DNA of 11,968 nucleotides, taken from the NCBI GenBank assembly GCA_002727485.1, contig PBXE01000002.1:5280-17247 (forward strand), in the 5' to 3' direction. The DNA comes from Methanobacteriota archaeon. Its GTDB lineage: Archaea > Thermoplasmatota > Poseidoniia > Poseidoniales > Poseidoniaceae. The position numbers and the translations under genes were made by a program. Positions 6,897 to 11,968 of this stretch are shown one piece after another. The notes beneath the pieces are model-generated. The model saw only the letters and a program-made list of their open reading frames with translations, was not told the DNA's origin and made no database searches. How positions within the stretch are numbered: the stretch's first letter is position 1; every line of letters starts with the position of its first letter.

Positions 6897-7862
6897 TTAT
6901 CTATCAGATAATTCCATAAGAGATTTGGTATTTAGTAACGGTACCTTCAATTCTTCTAAATGTGTTCGAATTGCTTGCCTCTGCCATCCTTTGAAGGCTT
7001 TTTTGTCCATTGAGCAAACTACATTGCCATTTGGGAATGCTTGCTTCGTAGAATTGATTGCACATGTTAAGGAATTTTTCCAGGTTCCACCAGGTTGGTC
7101 TCCTTCGATTTCAGGTGCAGTGAATGGCAATGCGTATGTAGCAAGCATATGCCCTATCCATATTCCGTCAATTGAACCCAATTTATTGGCCCTAGGTGCG
7201 TAATGACCACCACCTAAAGTTACTACAACTGTTTCTCCTGAATTTAAATTTGCATCCCATTTTCCAAACTCCTTATCATCATTCATCCCTAATCCTTTGG
7301 CAATGAGATTTGCTAGTACTTCTGCTGCACCTCTATGCCCCCAAGTTTCCGCAGTTGAACCCACTTCGACGAAAATTGATGGGACATTTATCCACGGTCC
7401 ATGATGCGTGACCTCCAATGAAAGGTCAAATTCTGACTCTATACTAGTTCCTGAAACCAATTCTAACATGTTCCTCCACCATGAAGCCAACCTAGGCGAA
7501 GGTGGCGGTGCATTACCGCTTTTACCTCCATATGGCGGTATTTCATCGTAATCCAGTTGAGGAACTCCGATTGGATGTAATGTCAGAGAAGGATTACCAC
7601 TTTTCGCTGAATGTCTCGATGGGAATATTGCTTCACAAACATGCTCTCCAGTTTCTTTTTGCCATCTGAGATCTAAATTATCTTCATACAGTACCCCATC
7701 AGGATGTATCCACATTCGAATATTTTGATATGAATAGGCATCTAATCCCTCGACCTTTTGAAGTTCATCCCACTCAAATTTTTCCAGTAAATAGTCAGCC
7801 TGATTGGTCGACGCAATGTCGCCTCCACTGACTATGATTAGAACGACATCTTTGGAGGACAT
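6897..7862 (-). CDS. dtdA: D-aminoacyl-tRNA deacylase, archaeal DtdA type
   Basis: This 321-residue protein belongs to the archaeal and plant (GEK1) deacylase family, which hydrolyses D-amino acids from mischarged tRNAs and is unrelated in sequence to bacterial Dtd. Family landmarks in order are SRHSAKSGNPSLTLHPIGV (82-100), THHGP (152-156), FVEVGST-x-x-x-W (164-174), WGHRGAAEV (174-182), GGGHYAPR (217-224), GHML (237-240), and DKKAFKGWQRQAI (286-298). The histidines of these motifs are those expected to bind zinc. The length fits a family member, though some relatives are longer or fused. The start is ATG 7862 with no Shine-Dalgarno sequence, consistent with a short-leader transcript from the AT box near 7900. 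It is divergent from the unknown gene at 7939 and lies just upstream of proline dehydrogenase on the same strand. Confidence 0.93.
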   Translation of the reverse strand: MSSKDVVLIIVSGGDIASTNQADYLLEKFEWDELQKVEGLDAYSYQNIRMWIHPDGVLYEDNLDLRWQKETGEHVCEAIFPSRHSAKSGNPSLTLHPIGVPQLDYDEIPPYGGKSGNAPPPSPRLASWWRNMLELVSGTSIESEFDLSLEVTHHGPWINVPSIFVEVGSTAETWGHRGAAEVLANLIAKGLGMNDDKEFGKWDANLNSGETVVVTLGGGHYAPRANKLGSIDGIWIGHMLATYALPFTAPEIEGDQPGGTWKNSLTCAINSTKQAFPNGNVVCSMDKKAFKGWQRQAIRTHLEELKVPLLNTKSLMELSDR

Positions 7863-7896
7863 GGTAGAGGCATTACATACTCATTTTTGAGACCTT

Positions 7897-7905
7897 CTTA
7901 ATACG
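7897..7905. promoter_or_regulatory. AT box shared by divergent genes at 7862 (-) and 7939 (+)
   Basis: CTTAATACG on plus (CGTATTAAG on minus) lies at the exact centre of the 76-base spacer. The TTAATA core (7898-7903) is equidistant, about 38 bases, from both start codons. Neither gene has a Shine-Dalgarno sequence. If each transcript starts about 26 bases from the box, each leader is only about 12 bases. The match to a TATA consensus is moderate, so this is a positional inference. Confidence 0.35.
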
Positions 7906-7938
7906 AGATTTGACAAACTAAGCCGAACTGGACATAGT

Positions 7939-8871
7939 ATGGCCAGTGAACATCCTGAAGACTTAGGGTTCACTCCCAAAAAAGTCCTTCAATGGAAAAA
8001 TGGATATCTAGTGATTGGAGTCGACGGTGAATTGCAAAAATTATCAAATGATTATTCACAGATTGATAACTTCGTTAAACCCTTTCCAATGTCAATAAGG
8101 AATGCTACAATAATTGGTGAGAAATTAATAGCCACATGGCTAGACTCAGAATTGCTACTGGCTAGAATGGCCGCAATAAATCTAAACGACAAATTAGTAC
8201 AGGGTGTTGACAGAAGTGAACTTAGAGTCAGAAGGACGATTGACAAGGCACTACACCCAGCAGCTTCATCATGGTCTCATGTATTGGATGCCGAACCGCT
8301 AGCACTTAATTCCAACAAAAGGTCATTTACATTTGTTCTTTGGAAAAAAGGAATCTACAATATGACTCATGAAGCACATGAAATATGGCGTAGGAAAGAG
8401 CCACAATGGAAGCAGTTATCTAAACTACCAAGAGCACAGGAAACAGTCAATGTAATAGTAAAAGAGGATGTAACTGAAATTTGGTCTAGAGGAATGGGGC
8501 TTAATATATATGATTTGGAAAATGGTGATCTAATAAGTAGTGACGTAATAAATAGCGACGGGTTCCTTCTTGATGTATTCAATGATGGTGAAAAATACTT
8601 GTTGCAACTTAATGACAATCATGTAGCTATGCTTGAAGATAAAAAAATAATCCTCCACGCAAGATTGAGTGGCCCAGTAAGTGATGCACGTTGGTGTGAC
8701 AAGAAGCAAGGTTGGTACATTTGTGGATGGCGTGAAATTGTATTCTTATCCACAGAAAAATTCGAAAAAGTGACATTAAATGAAATTCCAATATACTATG
8801 ATGAAATTCGTAATTTAGCACTATTCAATGACTCAAAGTGGAGACATGTATCGTTAGGAGAAGAAGAGTGA
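7939..8871 (+). CDS. Unknown protein, possibly beta-propeller
   Basis: This is a 310-residue soluble protein without signal peptide, membrane helix, cysteine cluster or catalytic motif that I recognise. The sequence alternates short hydrophobic strands with Gly/Asp turns, such as NGYLVIGVDGELQKL (21-35), EKLIATWLD (61-69), RSFTFVLWKKGIYNM (128-142), EIWSRGMGLNIYDLENGD (180-197), EKYLLQLNDNHVAMLED (218-234) and GWYICGWREIVFLST (258-272). Strand pairs recurring every 40-50 residues with W or Y near the strand ends fit a WD40-like or related beta-propeller, but no repeat is strong enough to assign a family. It is divergent from dtdA and convergent with rps27ae, with no base between the stops. 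Function is unknown; a lineage-specific gene is likely. Confidence 0.75.
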   Translation: MASEHPEDLGFTPKKVLQWKNGYLVIGVDGELQKLSNDYSQIDNFVKPFPMSIRNATIIGEKLIATWLDSELLLARMAAINLNDKLVQGVDRSELRVRRTIDKALHPAASSWSHVLDAEPLALNSNKRSFTFVLWKKGIYNMTHEAHEIWRRKEPQWKQLSKLPRAQETVNVIVKEDVTEIWSRGMGLNIYDLENGDLISSDVINSDGFLLDVFNDGEKYLLQLNDNHVAMLEDKKIILHARLSGPVSDARWCDKKQGWYICGWREIVFLSTEKFEKVTLNEIPIYYDEIRNLALFNDSKWRHVSLGEEE

Positions 8872-9048
8872 TTACTCTAATTTTTCAGTATAGCCACATC
8901 TTCCACATGATTTTCTATCTTTGTGAATTGCAAGGAAAATACCTGGCCCACAGCCCTCTGCAGGACAGAATTCTCCTTTTCTAACCAACTTTCCGTCTTC
9001 CAAGGAATACTTCGAGTGCTTAGCCTTAGGATTTGGTCCTTCGCCCAT
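8872..9048 (-). CDS. rps27ae: Small ribosomal subunit protein eS31 (S27ae)
   Basis: This gene is short: 58 residues from ATG 9048 to TAA at 8872-8874, translated by hand. The sequence ends [20 protein letters not shown] then [12 protein letters not shown], the zinc-ribbon domain of the S27a ribosomal protein, with zinc ligands C28, C33, C48 and C51. Archaeal forms lack the ubiquitin fused to the eukaryotic protein, as here. The first cysteine pair is spaced C-x4-C rather than the common archaeal C-x2-C (CPRC). A short hydrophilic N-terminus precedes the KY-S-L-E-D-G-K strand. Its ATG overlaps the rps24e stop (TAATG), so the two are translationally coupled. It is the last gene of the rpo7-spt4-rps24e-rps27ae operon. 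Confidence 0.95.
   Translation of the reverse strand: MGEGPNPKAKHSKYSLEDGKLVRKGEFCPAEGCGPGIFLAIHKDRKSCGRCGYTEKLE
8881..8885 (+). terminator. Oligo-T run after the 7939 gene
   Basis: TTTTT begins 10 bases after the stop of the plus-strand gene, inside the last codons of rps27ae. An oligo-T tract on the non-template strand can end archaeal transcription, but five Ts is a weak signal. Confidence 0.3.
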
Positions 9049-9419
9049 TACTGCTCACCTCCATCTTCATCTTCAGACTCTGCAGTTTCTTCGGATGCAG
9101 GTGGTTCTTCAGATGCAACAGACTCTTCTTTAGCAGACGAAGAACGGAAAGGTTCATGCCTCTTGTGTATATATTCTGGTTCCACTTTCATGGACTCTTC
9201 ATCAGCGTATATGAACGCCATACCAGTGGTTAGAGGTTGCCCAAATCTTGTCTTGCAGTCTTTCACCACTATCAAATCAGTCTTTGACCCTGGTTCGAGT
9301 GTTGCTACCAAATCCATTACTTCTTTTCTTGAAGGAGTAGACTTACCCTCATGCTTCCATTGAAAACCAATTTCAACACGATTCAACAATTTATTTTCTT
9401 TACGACTTGTTTTTTCCAT
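9048..9419 (-). CDS. rps24e: Small ribosomal subunit protein eS24 (S24e) with acidic tail
   Basis: The protein has 123 residues. The S24e core spans about 1-92: [20 protein letters not shown] (11-30), the helix [11 protein letters not shown], and the signature [19 protein letters not shown] (59-77) followed by VEPEYIHKR. It is a component of the 30S subunit. Beyond residue 93 comes a tail of about 30 residues rich in Ser, Ala and acid (about 12 Glu/Asp), which archaeal S24e proteins of about 100 residues usually lack. ATG 9419 is preceded by GGAGATGA with good spacing. It is the third gene of the operon, 13 bases after spt4 and overlapping rps27ae by one base. Confidence 0.95.
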   Translation of the reverse strand: MEKTSRKENKLLNRVEIGFQWKHEGKSTPSRKEVMDLVATLEPGSKTDLIVVKDCKTRFGQPLTTGMAFIYADEESMKVEPEYIHKRHEPFRSSSAKEESVASEEPPASEETAESEDEDGGEQ

Positions 9420-9432
9420 ATTTTCATCTCCT

Positions 9433-9636
9433 TCATCGAGTGTTTACTTTGAGTGCGTATTTACCTGGATGTTCTACATTCAATCTTTTTGCTATTTCAG
9501 AACGCTCTGGGTCCATGATTATAACATAACCTTGCCAATCTGAGGAAACTTGTGCAGAAGGACAACGAGAACATTGGTCAACACCATCGGCTAGTACTAG
9601 GTGACATTCACCACATGCGAAAGGATTCTTTGCCAC
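9433..9636 (-). CDS. spt4: Transcription elongation factor Spt4 (RpoE'')
   Basis: This 67-residue protein has the Spt4 zinc ribbon, C8/C11 (CGEC) and C22/C25 (CSRC), then SSDWQGYVIIMDPERSEIAKR, where SxxWxGxVxIxDPxxSEIA is the family signature. Spt4 pairs with Spt5 (NusG-like) on the RNA polymerase clamp to promote processive elongation. The start is GTG 9636: an overlapping ATG at 9638 is out of frame, and the ribosome-binding site GAGGTGAT is correctly placed. It follows rpo7 after 9 bases. The rpo7-spt4 pairing is a conserved archaeal arrangement, which makes the identification secure despite the small size. Confidence 0.95.
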   Translation of the reverse strand: MAKNPFACGECHLVLADGVDQCSRCPSAQVSSDWQGYVIIMDPERSEIAKRLNVEHPGKYALKVNTR

Positions 9637-9639
9637 ATA

Positions 9640-9647
9640 ATCACCTC
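9640..9647 (-). promoter_or_regulatory. Ribosome-binding site of spt4 overlapping the rpo7 stop
   Basis: GAGGTGAT (minus strand 9647-9640) is a perfect match to the anti-Shine-Dalgarno complement and lies three bases before GTG 9636. Its first two bases are the last two of the rpo7 TGA (9648-9646). It decides the GTG start and suggests coupled re-initiation. Confidence 0.75.
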
Positions 9648-10197
9648 ATTCGTTATCCTCTTCTAACCAAGAATGACATCCAAGTCCTGGCTGCTTACTT
9701 GTCAATCCAATCTTTGATCTTCTTGGGTCGCTAGTATCAGGGGAAAGTGAAACTATTCTTGCTCTAACTGAATCACCGATTCCGATTCTACGCCCTGTTT
9801 GTCGGCCCTCAATCCAACCCATGCCTACATTTGCATCGACCATATCTTCCATGATTTGAGATTTATGTAATAGGGCTTCCATTGGACCGATTCTAACGAA
9901 TGCACCGAATTCATTTATTTCAGAAACAGCTCCTTCGACAACTTCATAATCATCCATACAGAAAAGAACTGCATCAAAGCGGACTCTCTGATAGATTGCA
10001 CCATCGCCGTGAATGATTCTTCCACGACCCAATGGTTTGTGATTATTGGTCACCAAAATGAAACGATTATCATCATCAAATCGGCCTTCAAAAGCAGTCA
10101 TAGATAATCTATCGATGTGTTGGTCTAAAGATTGACCTTTACGCATGTATTCTGCAGGGATACGAATTGTATCTTCCTTTGTTACGATTTTGTACAT
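9646..10197 (-). CDS. rpo7: DNA-directed RNA polymerase subunit Rpo7 (RpoE')
   Basis: The 183-residue length is normal for archaeal Rpo7, which with Rpo4 forms the stalk of RNA polymerase that binds emerging RNA and aids open-complex formation. The N-terminal RNP-like domain (about 1-80) starts MYKIVTKEDTIRIPAEY. The C-terminal S1 fold (about 83-168) contains VVEGAVSEINEFGAFVRIGP (86-105), EALLHKSQI, and GDSVRARIVSLS. The family ending G-L-T-x-K-Q-P-G-L-G (164-173) is present. ATG 10197 is preceded by GGACGTGATGAA, a near-consensus ribosome-binding site. It is the first gene of the operon. The promoter upstream is not clear, but the leader contains a hairpin-forming inverted repeat. Confidence 0.95.
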   Translation of the reverse strand: MYKIVTKEDTIRIPAEYMRKGQSLDQHIDRLSMTAFEGRFDDDNRFILVTNNHKPLGRGRIIHGDGAIYQRVRFDAVLFCMDDYEVVEGAVSEINEFGAFVRIGPMEALLHKSQIMEDMVDANVGMGWIEGRQTGRRIGIGDSVRARIVSLSPDTSDPRRSKIGLTSKQPGLGCHSWLEEDNE

Positions 10198-10210
10198 TTC
10201 ATCACGTCCT

Positions 10211-10269
10211 TAGGCCTATTCTCAAAGGAAGTGATGAAGGGATAGGGCGTAACCTATTCCGTCCTTCAC
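10211..10269. repeat. Inverted repeat and ATAGG motif cluster upstream of rpo7
   Basis: GGGATAGG (10239-10246) faces CCTATTCC (10253-10260) across six bases: seven of eight pairs are Watson-Crick, and the eighth is G-T on plus. GTGA (10231-10234) and TCAC (10266-10269) extend it imperfectly. CCTATTC occurs again at 10215-10221, next to a perfect palindrome TAGGCCTA (10211-10218). This lies 14-72 bases upstream of the rpo7 start. It could be an operator or a leader-RNA structure. The rest of 10198-10306 shows nothing clear. Confidence 0.4.
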
Positions 10270-10462
10270 CGGCTTTACCTCAGGAGAGAATTCGACCGTA
10301 GTCAAATTGGCCACTGACGACCCCTATTTAATGCAAACGGATAATTTCGCAAAAAAATTTCATCAAAATGGGACATGGAAGCAAATATTTACTTACAAAA
10401 TTGATGCAAAAACTGTACGAATTGCCATAAGTCATAACAACCCCTTCGACACACAGACAAAT

Positions 10463-11521
10463 ATGACATTAGCGGATGCTAAGGAAGTTGGAGTAAATTT
10501 TCGCTCCACTTTTATGCTATTATTGCTAATGATGACTGCATTATCCCCGTTATTTACCAGCCAAAATTCGGATTATGTGCTAGACGATGAGAATAGTGAT
10601 ATATATTTCTCAAATAATGATGAACCTTGGAATCCAATAGAACAGCCTTGGGGGCAATATTCTAGGACTCCGACTCACAATGGAACTATGCCTCCTCATA
10701 GCCCTAATGGAGGGCCAGGACAAGGAAATGTTAGTGACATTACTGAGTTTGGAGTCATTGATACACCGGTTGTAAACTGGGTAATTGACGATGATGATGG
10801 ATATGGTTCTGATTTGTACGGCTCTATAATTGGTGATTTTAGTAATAGTATCACTAGAACTAATGCAGCAAAGGAAAGATGTGGTGATGGTGAATTATTT
10901 GCTGTAATTGTCACGAGTGATACAACTAGTAGCAAGTTGAGCATAGTTACTGGTGATGATGCTAAAATCGCTTGGGAAGTAGATTTGGGGCTGACTGAAG
11001 ATATTCGTTCAACACCGATGCTATTAGACGTAAATGGAGATGGACGGCTGGAAATTCTGTTAGCCTACGACACCAGTACATCTCTAGAAGTGGAATTATG
11101 GTCTCCTGAACTAGATTGTTCTGAATCTGGTTGGCAGAAAAGTGGACATTCAAATGAAAAAATATGGTCTATGAGCGATTCAAATTATCGGATTGGAATA
11201 GAGAGTCCACACTTTCCTACGAGAAATAGTGATCATAAATCTGTCACACAACCGCTACTAGCAGATTTAGAATTAGATGGAACTCCTGAACTAGTACTCT
11301 CGGTTGTCAATGAAAATACAAATGATCCAACTGTAGTTTCTCTATCGCTAACAATGTCTACACCGACAGATTTTGATTGGGAAGTAGTTTTGGATCGAGG
11401 GACTCATCCATCAGATCCTTCATGGGGTGCTCTTGACAATTACAATACTGCAATTGTTCTAACAACTATTGATTCAAATTCGGGAAATATGTGGATTTGG
11501 CTCTGGCGATGGTGCAATTAA
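10463..11521 (+). CDS. Secreted FG-GAP/VCBS repeat protein, C-terminally broken
   Basis: From ATG 10463 the protein has 352 residues. It begins with a signal peptide: a short n-region, then the hydrophobic core STFMLLLLMMTALSPLF (about 16-32). ATG 10331 and TTG 10307 are in frame upstream but would bury this signal behind 40-50 polar residues, and a possible TATA box, TATTTAA (10325-10331), overlaps ATG 10331. The mature part is acidic and Asn/Ser/Thr-rich. It carries two FG-GAP-like segments: LLDVNGDGRLEILLAYD (about 187-203, with a calcium-loop D-x-N-x-D-G) and LLADLELDGTPELVLSV (about 265-281). Such repeats build extracellular propellers in surface or adhesion proteins. The final dozen residues (MWIWLWRWCN) are out-of-frame sequence of a methyltransferase, so the true C-terminus is missing. 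The length is far below what such proteins usually reach. Confidence 0.75.
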   Translation: MTLADAKEVGVNFRSTFMLLLLMMTALSPLFTSQNSDYVLDDENSDIYFSNNDEPWNPIEQPWGQYSRTPTHNGTMPPHSPNGGPGQGNVSDITEFGVIDTPVVNWVIDDDDGYGSDLYGSIIGDFSNSITRTNAAKERCGDGELFAVIVTSDTTSSKLSIVTGDDAKIAWEVDLGLTEDIRSTPMLLDVNGDGRLEILLAYDTSTSLEVELWSPELDCSESGWQKSGHSNEKIWSMSDSNYRIGIESPHFPTRNSDHKSVTQPLLADLELDGTPELVLSVVNENTNDPTVVSLSLTMSTPTDFDWEVVLDRGTHPSDPSWGALDNYNTAIVLTTIDSNSGNMWIWLWRWCN

Positions 11522-11968
11522 TGATATTTATACATCAGCTGGTTTTATTTCATATGGTATTGAACCAACAAAGAGCTTATACGACCTATCGTTAAAAAAG
11601 TATTCAATCGACAATATCATGAACCTGACAGTTGAGGAGGCAGAATTTGAAGAAAATTCATTCGATCTAATTCACTTTTGGCATGTAATTGAACACCTAA
11701 AAAATCCGTTTTTAGTTTTGGATAAAATTTTTTATTGGCTCAAGCCAGGTGGAATCTTAAACATCGGCACCCCCAACGCATCTATTCTTGATAATTATGT
11801 TGGTAAATTTTCAAAAAACTATAGTATTGGATATTATCATACTTTTATTTTTTCAAAGAATAATTTGGATATTGCTCTAAAAAAGGCAGGTTTTGATGTG
11901 ACATATCATACAATTTATCCATCCAGTGGTTTAAAAAGATTTGGAAAAACCTTAGGCTCTAAAATCAG
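11487..11968 (+). CDS. SAM-dependent methyltransferase, 5'-truncated and open at the window edge
   Basis: A second frame (open from 11463 after TAA 11460-11462) reads 160 codons of a class I methyltransferase without a plausible start codon near its N-terminus. Motif I, ICGFGSGDGAI, is the very first part present. It is followed by the strand-2 acid in ISYGIEPTKSL, then SFDLIHFWHVIEHLKNP (58-74), LKPGGILNIGTPN (85-97) and HTFIFSKNNLDIALKKAGFD (118-137), the layout of the Methyltransf_23/11 group often found in glycan or surface-polysaccharide clusters. The N-terminal region expected before motif I is absent. GC by hand count is about 31% here (11521-11968), against about 39% in 11041-11340. 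This supports foreign joining rather than a frameshift in one gene. The substrate is unknown. Confidence 0.75.
   Translation, partial: MCGFGSGDGAINDIYTSAGFISYGIEPTKSLYDLSLKKYSIDNIMNLTVEEAEFEENSFDLIHFWHVIEHLKNPFLVLDKIFYWLKPGGILNIGTPNASILDNYVGKFSKNYSIGYYHTFIFSKNNLDIALKKAGFDVTYHTIYPSSGLKRFGKTLGSKI

Noticed and set aside
8923..9363. Plus-strand 146-codon frame
   Set aside because: It is antisense to rps27ae and the rps24e tail; the Ser-rich product only mirrors acidic codons of S24e.
10307..10462. Longer N-terminus (TTG 10307 or ATG 10331) for the secreted repeat protein
   Set aside because: It would bury the signal peptide behind 40-50 polar residues, and a possible TATA box overlaps 10331. 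Not excluded, but less likely.
1..11968. CRISPR array, insertion sequence or toxin-antitoxin pair
   Set aside because: No regularly spaced repeats, transposase motifs or recognisable toxin-antitoxin genes were found by reading both strands.

Overview
The window is archaeal and most likely comes from a marine Thermoplasmatota genome of the Marine Group II (Poseidoniales) type. The archaeal assignment rests on the cluster RNA polymerase subunit Rpo7 - Spt4 - ribosomal protein S24e - S27ae, an archaeal D-aminoacyl-tRNA deacylase of the DtdA family, an HVO_0476-type zinc-finger protein, TATA-like boxes upstream of genes, and GGAGG/GGTGAT ribosome-binding sites. The lineage is an inference from the tightly packed, roughly 40% GC layout, a proline dehydrogenase, acidic protein tails and a secreted VCBS/FG-GAP repeat protein. 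No marker in the window fixes it.

Layout. Positions 1-114 hold the last codons of the RNA ligase rtcB, which meets a small coiled-coil protein head-on (115-300, minus). Two convergent tRNA genes follow: Thr-GGT on plus and Ser-GGA on minus, both with encoded CCA. From 753 to 4269 three plus-strand genes lie end to end and probably form one transcript: a six-helix membrane protein with a cysteine-rich tail, a SufS-like cysteine desulfurase, and a membrane-anchored subtilisin-like protease. They converge on a methyltransferase (4270-5007, minus). That gene shares a short AT-box promoter region with the divergent HVO_0476-type protein (5094-5873). Next come proline dehydrogenase and dtdA on minus, then an unrecognised, possibly beta-propeller protein on plus (7939-8871), again divergent from a shared AT box. 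The minus-strand transcription/translation operon rpo7-spt4-rps24e-rps27ae fills 8872-10197.

The right end is anomalous. A secreted FG-GAP/VCBS repeat protein begins near 10463 and reads normally until about 11490. There the sequence passes, in another frame and at lower GC, into the middle of an unrelated SAM methyltransferase that starts exactly at its motif I and stays open to the window edge. This is either an assembly chimera or a real recombination junction.

Compaction is a theme. All four convergent protein-gene pairs have stop codons that abut or overlap, three with zero bases between them and one with a 4-base overlap. Both divergent protein-gene pairs have a single AT-rich box close to the midpoint of a 76-86 base spacer. 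I see no defence island, CRISPR array, insertion sequence or obvious novel multi-gene system. The items most worth a second look are the chimeric junction, the overlap-coupled trio at 753-4269, and the dual use of sequence at gene ends.
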